DNA of 64,000 nucleotides from Blastococcus sp. CPCC 205250 (GTDB lineage Bacteria; Actinomycetota; Actinomycetes; Mycobacteriales; Geodermatophilaceae). The stretch is from contig NZ_JABGCG010000010.1 in NCBI RefSeq assembly GCF_019799925.1, forward strand, positions 180,746-244,745. The letters run 5' to 3'. The position numbers and the translations under genes are program-made. The notes beneath the pieces were generated by a model, which was given only the letters and a program-made list of their open reading frames with translations, ran no database searches and was not told the origin of the DNA. Below, piece after piece: positions 1 to 6,331 of the stretch; position 1 is the first letter of the stretch; each line of letters opens with the position of its first letter.

Positions 1-110
1 CAGGAGGGCCGGGGTGTTCCCGGCGGACAGCGGCATGTCGGCCAGCCTCCCATCCGTCGCCCGTGCCCGGGGCCGGTGCGCGCTGTACGTCTCCTGGGAG
101 ACTGGGCGGC

Positions 111-1328
111 ATGGAGTTCGTGCTGATCGCGGTCGCGATCCTCGTCGTCGCCCTGCTCGTGGGGGTCGGGCTTCTCACCAGCCGCGGCAGGCGCACCACC
201 CGCCTGGACGACGACGCCGTGGCCGGCACCACGCTCACCCGTCCGCGCCCCCCACAGGCCCCCTCGGTCGAGCCCGCCGCGCAGGCCGGGGCGACGGCCA
301 GCGGCCAGGGCACCACCGCCGCCGAGGAGACCCGCCCGGACGCCCCGGTCGACCTCCCCCCGGCCGAGCCCGAGCCCGGGCTGCTGTTCGAGACCCCGCC
401 GCCCTCGGCCGGCCGGCTGGTGCGGCTGCGTGCCCGGCTGGCCCGCTCGCAGTCCTCGCTGGGCCGCGGGCTGCTGACCGTCCTCGCCCGGGAGAAGCTC
501 ACCGAGGACGACTGGGAGGAGATCGAGGAGACCCTCCTGGCGGCCGACGTGGGCATCGGCGCCACCACGCAGATCGTCGACCGGCTGCGCACCCAGTCGA
601 TGGTGCTGGCCACCGCCTCCGGCGCCGACCTGCGCGCGCTGCTGGTGCGCGAGCTGACCGCCGTCCTGGGCCCGGACCTGGACCGCTCGCTGGGCGTCCA
701 GCGGCACGAGGGGCGGCCCGGCGTCGTCCTCGTGGTGGGCGTCAACGGCGCCGGCAAGACCACCACGGTCGGCAAGATCGCCCGTGTGCTCGTCGGCGAC
801 GGTCGCAGCGTCGTCCTCGGGGCGGCCGACACCTTCCGCGCCGCCGCGGCCGACCAGCTGGAGACGTGGGGCGAGCGCGTCGGGGTGCTCACCGTCCGCG
901 GCCGGGAGGGCGCCGACCCCGCCTCCGTGGCGTTCGAGGCGGTGCGCACCGGCGTCGAGGCCGAGGTCGACACCGTCGTCGTCGACACCGCCGGGCGGCT
1001 GCACACCAAGTCCGGCCTGATGGACGAGCTCGGCAAGATCAAGCGGGTCGTGGAGAAGCAGGCCCCGGTCACCGAGGTGCTGCTGGTCCTGGACGCGACG
1101 ACCGGGCAGAACGGCGTCGTCCAGGCGCGGGTGTTCACCTCGGCGGTGGAGGTCACCGGCGTCGTCCTCACGAAGCTCGACGGCACCGCCAAGGGCGGCA
1201 TCGTCGTCTCGGTGCAGCGCGAGCTCGGCATCCCGGTGAAGCTCGTGGGCCTGGGGGAGGGCGCCGACGACCTGGCGCCGTTCGAGCCGGAGGCGTTCGC
1301 CGAGGCGCTCGTCGGCGGAGCCGACTGA
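111..1328 (+). CDS. ftsY: Signal recognition particle receptor FtsY
   Basis: Membrane-associated SRP receptor GTPase that docks SRP-bound ribosomes at the translocon. The 405-residue product starts with a hydrophobic segment (about residues 2-23), a Pro/Ala/Glu-rich linker to about residue 90, then the N domain and the G domain. The P-loop GVNGAGKTT lies near residues 210-218; DTAGR and TKLDG follow. I chose the ATG at 111 because it begins the membrane anchor and lies just after a purine-rich stretch; an in-frame upstream start at 63 would add an odd leader. It belongs with ffh at 9.1 kb. Its stop lies inside a 26-bp tandem repeat. Confidence 0.95.
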   Translation: MEFVLIAVAILVVALLVGVGLLTSRGRRTTRLDDDAVAGTTLTRPRPPQAPSVEPAAQAGATASGQGTTAAEETRPDAPVDLPPAEPEPGLLFETPPPSAGRLVRLRARLARSQSSLGRGLLTVLAREKLTEDDWEEIEETLLAADVGIGATTQIVDRLRTQSMVLATASGADLRALLVRELTAVLGPDLDRSLGVQRHEGRPGVVLVVGVNGAGKTTTVGKIARVLVGDGRSVVLGAADTFRAAAADQLETWGERVGVLTVRGREGADPASVAFEAVRTGVEAEVDTVVVDTAGRLHTKSGLMDELGKIKRVVEKQAPVTEVLLVLDATTGQNGVVQARVFTSAVEVTGVVLTKLDGTAKGGIVVSVQRELGIPVKLVGLGEGADDLAPFEPEAFAEALVGGAD

Positions 1329-1388
1329 GGTCCCCGGTCGGCGGAGCCGACTGAGGTCCCCGGCCGGCGGAGCCGACCGAGGCCCCCG
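1311..1388. repeat. Three 26-bp tandem repeats over the ftsY stop codon
   Basis: Copies occupy 1311-1336, 1337-1362 and 1363-1388; the first two are identical and the third has a few changes. The ftsY stop (1326-1328) lies in copy 1. Each copy contains GTCGGC-GGA-GCCGAC, a 6-bp stem with a 3-base loop (one mismatch in copy 3), so the RNA could form three successive hairpins. The array sits between convergent ftsY and cbiO. It may serve as a two-way terminator, although there is no T tract. Confidence 0.85.
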
Positions 1389-1393
1389 GCCGG

Positions 1394-2146
1394 CTAGGGC
1401 ACCCGGGTGGGGTCGAAGCCGTAGGGCAGCTCGAGCCGGTGGCGGGCCAGCAGGTCCGTGTCGGCGAGCAGCTCGCGGGTCGGTCCGTCGGCGACGACCA
1501 CGCCGCCGTCGAGCACGACCGAGCGCGGGCACAGCTGCAGGGCGTAGGGCAGGTCGTGGGTGACCATCAGCATCGTCACCGGCAGGCTCTGCAGCACCTC
1601 GGCCAGCTCGCGGCGACCGGCCGGGTCCAGGTTGGACGACGGCTCGTCGAGGACCAGCACCTCCGGGTGCATCGACAGCACCGTGGCGACGGCGACGCGG
1701 CGGCGCTGCCCGAACGACAGGTGGTGCGGCGGCCGGTCGGCGACCCCGGCCATGCCGACCTGGTCCAGCGCGGCGGCGACGCGCGCGGTGACCTCGTGCT
1801 CGGCCAGGCCGAGGTTGCGCGGGCCGAAGGCGACGTCCTCGCCGACGGTCGGCATGAACAGCTGGTCGTCGGGGTCCTGGAAGACGACGCCCACGCGGCG
1901 GCGGACCTCCTGCAGCGTGCGCTTCTCCACCGGCAGGCCGGCGACCGTGACCCGGCCGCGGCCGCCGCGCAGCACCCCGTTGAGGTGCAGCACCAGCGTC
2001 GTCTTGCCCGCGCCGTTGGGGCCCAGCAGGGCCACCCGCTCACCCGGGTCGACGCGCAGGTCCACGCCGTAGAGCGCCTGGTGCCCGTCGGGGTAGGCGT
2101 AGGCGACGTCCTCCACGAGCAGGGAGGGCGGGACGGCGGCGGTCAC
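1394..2146 (-). CDS. cbiO: Cobalt/nickel ECF transporter ATPase CbiO
   Basis: ATPase subunit of a group I energy-coupling-factor metal importer; it hydrolyses ATP on the cytoplasmic face of CbiQ. The 250-residue protein has a Walker A motif (GPNGAGKTT), a Q-loop (VVFQDPDDQLF, typical of CbiO), a signature LSFGQRRRV in place of the usual LSGGQ, Walker B VLVLDEPSSNLD, and a switch histidine in VTHDLP. The GTG start overlaps the cbiQ stop by four bases (GTGA), so the two are translationally coupled. It is the last gene of a leftward cbiM-N-Q-O operon. The promoter site upstream of cbiM favours nickel as the substrate. Confidence 0.93.
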   Translation of the reverse strand: MTAAVPPSLLVEDVAYAYPDGHQALYGVDLRVDPGERVALLGPNGAGKTTLVLHLNGVLRGGRGRVTVAGLPVEKRTLQEVRRRVGVVFQDPDDQLFMPTVGEDVAFGPRNLGLAEHEVTARVAAALDQVGMAGVADRPPHHLSFGQRRRVAVATVLSMHPEVLVLDEPSSNLDPAGRRELAEVLQSLPVTMLMVTHDLPYALQLCPRSVVLDGGVVVADGPTRELLADTDLLARHRLELPYGFDPTRVP

Positions 2147-2925
2147 CCCGCCAGCATCCCCGCCCCGAGCACGGCGGCCGCGGCCAGGGGCAGGCTCAGC
2201 CCCACCGCCCACTGGGCCGGGCGGACGGCGGCGGCGGGGGCGCCCACCAGCCGGCCGGTGTAGCCGCGGGACAGCATCGCCAGGTGCACCCGCTCGCCGC
2301 GCTCGTAGGAGCGGACGAACAGCGACGCCGCCGCCGGCCCGAGCACCCGCAGCGCGCCGAGGTGCCGCGGGCGGAAGCCGCGGGACTCGCGGGCCACTCG
2401 CATCCGGCGCAGCTCGCCGGACACGACGTCGGCGTAGCGGATCATGAACGACAGGATCTGCACGAGCGCGGCGGGCAGCCGCAGCCGCTCGAGGCCGCGC
2501 AGCAGCTCGCGGGCCTCCGTGGTGGCAGCCAGCACGGTGGCGGCGAGCACCGACAGCGTCGCCTTGGCCAGCAGCCCACCGCCGGCGGCCAGGCCGCTCT
2601 CGGACAGCGACAGCCCGGCGACCTCGACCCGCGGGCCGCGGGAGACCACCGGCAGCAGCAGCGCGAAGACGACGAACGGCACCTCCACCGCCAGCCCGCG
2701 GGCCAGCCGGCGCGGGGTCAGGCCGGCGACGGCCGCGACGGAGAGCACGAGCACGCCGAAGCCCGCGTAGGCCGACCACGCCCACCCCGCGTGCACCGGC
2801 GTCGCGACGACGACGAGCGCGAACGCCAGGACGGCGACCAGCTTGACGTGCGGCGCCAGGCGGTGGACCACGCTGGTGCCCGGCACGTACGCCGCGCCCA
2901 GGGCCCCGCCGTGCCCCCTGCCCAC
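2143..2925 (-). CDS. cbiQ: Cobalt/nickel ECF transporter transmembrane protein CbiQ
   Basis: Transmembrane coupling subunit of the metal ECF transporter; it links the CbiM/CbiN substrate-binding module to CbiO. The sequence shows several hydrophobic segments (KLVAVLAFALVVVA, a VEVPFVVFALLL segment and a C-terminal LPLAAAAVLGAGM). The cytoplasmic coupling region contains ARESRGF and, further on, LSRGYTGR, which resemble the EcfT-type Ala-Arg-Gly motifs. I chose the GTG at 2925 (260 aa), 13 bases after the preceding stop, but the Shine-Dalgarno is weak and the next in-frame GTG is possible. It overlaps the cbiO start. Confidence 0.9.
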   Translation of the reverse strand: MGRGHGGALGAAYVPGTSVVHRLAPHVKLVAVLAFALVVVATPVHAGWAWSAYAGFGVLVLSVAAVAGLTPRRLARGLAVEVPFVVFALLLPVVSRGPRVEVAGLSLSESGLAAGGGLLAKATLSVLAATVLAATTEARELLRGLERLRLPAALVQILSFMIRYADVVSGELRRMRVARESRGFRPRHLGALRVLGPAAASLFVRSYERGERVHLAMLSRGYTGRLVGAPAAAVRPAQWAVGLSLPLAAAAVLGAGMLAG

Positions 2926-2938
2926 CCGACCGGCCCGG

Positions 2939-3307
2939 TCAGCAGGCCCGGTCGGCGGCGGGGACCGGCGTCGCGCCGGCGTCCCCGGGGTCGCCGGCGG
3001 AGGCCGGAGCACCGCTGCGGCGGCGCAGGGCCAGGGTCAGCCCGCCGGCCAGCGCGAGGGTCACCGCGACGCCGACGACGCCGGCCAGGCCCCCGGACAG
3101 CCGGCTGTCGTCGACCCCGCTGACGGCGTAGTCGGCCAGGGGGGAGTCGGCCGCGGCGCTGTCCTCGGCGGTGTGCCCGAAGCCCTCCTCCTCGGCCGAC
3201 CACTCCAGGCCGTCGGGGGAGGACGAGGCGTAGTAGCTGCCCACGCCGGCGACGAGCAGCGCCAGCAGCACGCCGGCGACGAGGAACCCGCGGTTGCGGC
3301 GGCTCAC
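2939..3307 (-). CDS. PDGLE-domain CbiN-like protein
   Basis: Small membrane partner (122 aa) of the CbiM substrate-binding protein. It has an N-terminal transmembrane helix (FLVAGVLLALLVAGVGSYYA), the family motif SSPDGLEW straight after it, an acidic extracytoplasmic loop, and a second helix near the C terminus followed by an Arg-rich tail. This two-helix layout matches CbiN/NikN proteins, which are needed for metal insertion into CbiM. The GTG start overlaps the cbiM stop by four bases (GTGA). The last 25 residues are low complexity. Confidence 0.88.
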   Translation of the reverse strand: MSRRNRGFLVAGVLLALLVAGVGSYYASSSPDGLEWSAEEEGFGHTAEDSAAADSPLADYAVSGVDDSRLSGGLAGVVGVAVTLALAGGLTLALRRRSGAPASAGDPGDAGATPVPAADRAC

Positions 3308-4011
3308 CGGGCACCCCCGGCTGCCGGCGCGGTCAGCGGCCGCGGCGCGAGGTCGGCCGGCCGGCGCAGGTGGGCCGCGCCGTGCACGAGGTCGGGGCGG
3401 ACGGCGAGGACGGCACTGAGCACGGCCACGGTGATCGCGGCCTCGCCCAGGCCGATCAGCAGGTGGATACCGCCCATGGTGGCGGCGACCGCGCCCAGGG
3501 AGACGTCGGCGACCCCGCCGACGGCGAACAGCCCGACGAAGACGAGGGCCGCGGCCGGCACCGACACGAACGCCCCGACGCCGGCGCCGGCCAGCACCGC
3601 GGTGCGGGTGCGGGGCAGCAGCCGGACGAGGAGCCGGAACGCGCCGTAGGCCAGCGCGACCGCGACCAGGCCCATCAGCGTGATGTTGGTGCCCAGGGCG
3701 GTCAGCCCGCCGTCGGCGAACAGCACCGCCTGCACCACGAGGACGACGGTCATGCAGAGCACCGCCGTCCAGGGCCCGACCAGCACCGCCGTGAGCGCGC
3801 CGCCGATCAGGTGACCGCTGGTGCCTGCGCCGACCGGGAAGTTCATCATCTGCACGGCGAAGACGAAGGCCGCCGTCAGGCCCGCCAGGGGAGCGGTGCG
3901 CTCGTCGAGCTCGCGGCGGGCGCCGCGCAGGGCGACCGCGACGGTGCCGGCGGCCACGAGGCCCGTGGCCACGGAGGTCGGGGCGTCGAGGAATCCGTCC
4001 GGGACGTGCAC
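3304..4011 (-). CDS. cbiM: Cobalt/nickel ECF transporter substrate-binding protein CbiM
   Basis: Integral membrane S component that binds Co2+ or Ni2+. The 235-residue product begins with MHVPDGFL, the hallmark CbiM/NikM N terminus whose Met1-His2 amine and imidazole form the metal site. It then has about six or seven hydrophobic helices with QMMNFPVGAGTSGHLIGG in the core. The GTG start is preceded by a strong GGAGG at the right spacing. First gene of the operon; a Nur-like inverted repeat lies about 60 bases upstream, so repression by nickel is likely. No biosynthetic cobalamin genes or cobalamin riboswitch are seen nearby. Confidence 0.93.
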   Translation of the reverse strand: MHVPDGFLDAPTSVATGLVAAGTVAVALRGARRELDERTAPLAGLTAAFVFAVQMMNFPVGAGTSGHLIGGALTAVLVGPWTAVLCMTVVLVVQAVLFADGGLTALGTNITLMGLVAVALAYGAFRLLVRLLPRTRTAVLAGAGVGAFVSVPAAALVFVGLFAVGGVADVSLGAVAATMGGIHLLIGLGEAAITVAVLSAVLAVRPDLVHGAAHLRRPADLAPRPLTAPAAGGAR

Positions 4012-4068
4012 GCTGCCTCCGCGGGAGCCGGGGATCGGGCGGACCGGGTCGGCCCGCTGCGGAGCTTA

Positions 4069-4085
4069 TTGCATGCCGTTCGCAA
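4069..4085 (-). promoter_or_regulatory. Nur-like nickel operator upstream of cbiM
   Basis: The 17-base element reads TTGCGA-ACGGC-ATGCAA on the minus strand. This fits the reported Streptomyces Nur box tTGCaa-N5-ttGCAA, keeping TTGC and GCAA at the correct 6-5-6 spacing. It lies in the leader of the cbiM-N-Q-O operon, next to an AT-rich AATAAG that may belong to the promoter. Seen: the sequence and the spacing. Inferred: that a Fur-family nickel regulator binds here. Confidence 0.55.
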
Positions 4086-4145
4086 CTGCGACGGGGTCGC
4101 AGGAGGCCGGGTGGGCGGTGCGCCGGTGTGGCGGGCGCGGCTGCC

Positions 4146-4161
4146 GCAACAGCGGCGAAAC
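4146..4161 (+). promoter_or_regulatory. GlnR-like site 1 upstream of amtB
   Basis: GCAAC-AGCGGC-GAAAC resembles the actinobacterial GlnR element gTnAC-N6-GaAAC with one mismatch in the first half. It lies about 200 bases before amtB, in the 348-base divergent region between cbiM and amtB, and exactly 42 bp from site 2. Confidence 0.45.
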
Positions 4162-4187
4162 AGGACCCGCGGACACGCGGGCGGGAG

Positions 4188-4226
4188 TTCACCGCCCGGA
4201 AACAGTCGCGTGCCGCCCGGCGAAAC
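4188..4226 (+). promoter_or_regulatory. GlnR-like site 2 and a third GAAAC upstream of amtB
   Basis: TTCAC-CGCCCG-GAAAC (4188-4203) keeps the TnAC-N6-GAAAC core of GlnR boxes. A further GAAACAGGA follows at 4222, offset by 23 bases instead of the canonical 22, so it is at best a half site. GlnR activates amtB and glnK in nitrogen-starved actinomycetes, and the downstream genes are amtB-glnB-glnD. Binding is inferred from sequence and context. Confidence 0.5.
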
Positions 4227-4359
4227 AGGAGCCCGGCACGGTGACACCCGCGGTCGCTCCCAGGGCGGGAGCCGTTCCTCCCGCAGACCCCCGGGGCGTC
4301 GCCCACGCCCCGGATCCCCCCGTGTGGCACCGCCACACCGACGACCTCAGGAGGTTGCC

Positions 4360-5727
4360 GTGGACACCGGCGACACCGCCTGGGTGCTGATCAGCGCCGT
4401 GCTCGTGCTGTTCATGACCCCCGGACTCGCGCTCTTCTACGGCGGCATGGTCCGCGCGAAGAGCGTCCTCAACATGATGATGATGAGCTTCGGCGCCATC
4501 GCGCTCATCGGCGTCCTCTGGGTGCTGTACGGCTACTCGATGGCCTTCGGCGACGACGTCGGAGGGGGCCTGCTCGGCGACCCGTTCGAGTTCTTCGGCC
4601 TCGACGGGCTCATGGGGACTGCCGGCCTCGAGGGCAGCTTCGCCGCGAACGAGCTGGTCTTCACGATCCCGTCGATGGCCTTCGTGGCCTTCCAGGGGAT
4701 GTTCGCCATCCTGACCGTCGCCCTGATCTCCGGCGCCATCGCCGACCGCGCCCGTTTCGGCCCCTGGATGGTCTTCGCCGGCGTCTGGGCGACGGTCGTC
4801 TACTTCCCGGTCGCGCACTGGGTCTTCGCCTTCGACGGCGCGGAGTCCGAGACCGGCGGGTGGATCGCCAACGACCTGCTGGCCGTCGACTTCGCCGGTG
4901 GCACCGCGGTGCACATCAACGCCGGCGCGGCGGGCCTCGCCCTCGCCCTGGTCCTCGGCAAGCGGCGCGGCTTCGGGCGCGACCCGATGCGTCCGCACAA
5001 CCTGCCGCTGGTCATGATCGGCTCCGGGATCCTGTTCTTCGGCTGGTTCGGATTCAACGCCGGCTCCGCGCTGGCCGCCAACGGCCAGGCCGCCGAGGTC
5101 GCCGTCACGACGCTGGCCGCCACCGCCGCCGCCGTCCTGGGCTGGCTCGCCACCGAGAAGATCCGCGACGGCCACGCCACGTCGCTGGGTGCCGCCTCCG
5201 GCGTCGTCGCCGGCCTGGTGGCGATCACCCCGGCCTGCTCCGCGGTGAGCCCGGTGGGCGCGATCATCGTCGGCCTGGTGGCCGGTGTCCTCTGCGCCCT
5301 CGCAGTCGGCCTGAAGTACAAGCTCGGCTACGACGACTCGCTCGACGTCGTCGGCGTGCACCTGGTCGGCGGCCTCTGGGGCACGCTGGCCGTGGGCCTG
5401 GTCGGCACCGCGTCGGCCACGGCCGGCGTCGACGGCCTCTTCTACGGTGGCGGCGTCTCGCAGCTCGGCAAGCAGGCCGTCGGGGCGCTCGTCGTCCTGG
5501 TGTACTCGTTCGTGCTGACGCTGGTCATCGGCTTCGTCATCTCGAAGGTCATGCGCTTCCGGATCACCGAGGAGGAGGAGGTCACCGGCATCGACACCAC
5601 GGTCCACGCCGAGTCCGGCTACGACCTCGACTCCCTCGGCGGCGGGAGTGGTCCCGCGCTGCGTGACCAGGTCCGGGCCGCACACACCGAGGGCAGTGCC
5701 CGCAACATCGAAGGGAGCCGGGCGTGA
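4360..5727 (+). CDS. amtB: Ammonium transporter AmtB
   Basis: Ammonium channel of the Amt/Mep/Rh family, about 11 membrane helices, 455 aa. It contains FYGGMVRAKS near residue 25 and both pore histidines of the twin-His pair, in GGTAVHINAG (His185) and VVGVHLVGG (His334). The cytoplasmic tail is long and acidic. The GTG start follows an AGGAGG. The stop overlaps the glnB start (GTGA), giving coupled synthesis of the channel and its PII regulator. GlnR-like sites upstream predict induction by nitrogen limitation. Confidence 0.95.
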   Translation: MDTGDTAWVLISAVLVLFMTPGLALFYGGMVRAKSVLNMMMMSFGAIALIGVLWVLYGYSMAFGDDVGGGLLGDPFEFFGLDGLMGTAGLEGSFAANELVFTIPSMAFVAFQGMFAILTVALISGAIADRARFGPWMVFAGVWATVVYFPVAHWVFAFDGAESETGGWIANDLLAVDFAGGTAVHINAGAAGLALALVLGKRRGFGRDPMRPHNLPLVMIGSGILFFGWFGFNAGSALAANGQAAEVAVTTLAATAAAVLGWLATEKIRDGHATSLGAASGVVAGLVAITPACSAVSPVGAIIVGLVAGVLCALAVGLKYKLGYDDSLDVVGVHLVGGLWGTLAVGLVGTASATAGVDGLFYGGGVSQLGKQAVGALVVLVYSFVLTLVIGFVISKVMRFRITEEEEVTGIDTTVHAESGYDLDSLGGGSGPALRDQVRAAHTEGSARNIEGSRA

Positions 5728-6062
5728 AGCTCGTCACCGCCATCGTCAAGCCGTTCAAGCTCGACGACGTCAAGAACGCGCTCGAGCTGATCGGGATCGC
5801 GGGGCTGACCGTCAGCGAGGTCCAGGGCTTCGGCCGTCAGCGGGGCCACACCGAGGTCTACCGCGGCGCCGAGTACCAGGTGGACTTCGTGCCGAAGGTC
5901 CGCATCGAGATCGTCGTCGGCGAGATCGACGCCGCCCGCGTGGTCGACGCGATCGTCGAGTCGGCCTCCACCGGCCAGATCGGCGACGGCAAGGTCTGGG
6001 TCACCACGATCGACGAGATCGTGCGGGTCCGCACCGGCGAACGCGGCGCGGACGCCCTGTAG
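5724..6062 (+). CDS. glnB: Nitrogen regulatory protein PII (GlnB/GlnK)
   Basis: Trimeric 2-oxoglutarate/ATP sensor that blocks AmtB and relays nitrogen status. At 112 aa it is the normal length. The T-loop reads EVYRGAEYQVDF, with the modifiable Tyr at position 51, and the C-terminal region contains GDGKVWV. In Streptomyces and Corynebacterium, Tyr51 is adenylylated by the GlnD-type enzyme rather than uridylylated; glnD here is the next gene. It overlaps amtB by four bases. Because it is linked to amtB, GlnK would be an equally good name. Confidence 0.95.
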   Translation: MKLVTAIVKPFKLDDVKNALELIGIAGLTVSEVQGFGRQRGHTEVYRGAEYQVDFVPKVRIEIVVGEIDAARVVDAIVESASTGQIGDGKVWVTTIDEIVRVRTGERGADAL

Positions 6063-6163
6063 CGCCTGCGCACGGACGTCGGCCGGGGCGGCGGGGCGAC
6101 CCGCCTCCCCGGCCGACGTGTTCCCGGGGCCCTCGCGGCGCGCCGCCCGCCCCGGCGGCACCC

Positions 6164-6298
6164 GGCCCCGACGACACCCGGCCCCGACGACACCCGGCCC
6201 CGACGACACCCGGCCCCGACGACACCCGGCCCCGACGACACCCGGCCCCGACGACACCCGGCCCCGACGACACCCGGCCCCGACGACACCCGGCCCCG
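6164..6298. repeat. Perfect 16-bp tandem repeat array between glnB and glnD
   Basis: Eight exact copies of GGCCCCGACGACACCC run from 6164 to 6291, followed by the first seven bases of a ninth copy. A degenerate half copy precedes them at 6154. The array fills half of the 269-base gap between glnB and glnD. Sixteen is not a multiple of three, so each copy shifts frame, which argues against a coding role. The perfect identity of the copies suggests recent slippage, that is, a VNTR-type locus. Confidence 0.95.
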
Positions 6299-6331
6299 CG
6301 TGGGCGCCGACGCCATCCCGATGGGGGAGAC

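Noticed and set aside
4012..4359. Possible cobalamin riboswitch before cbiM
   Set aside because: No B12-box-like conserved sequence could be found on the minus strand; a Nur-like site explains the region better.
6164..6298. CRISPR array
   Set aside because: The repeats are directly adjacent with no spacers, and no cas genes are present.
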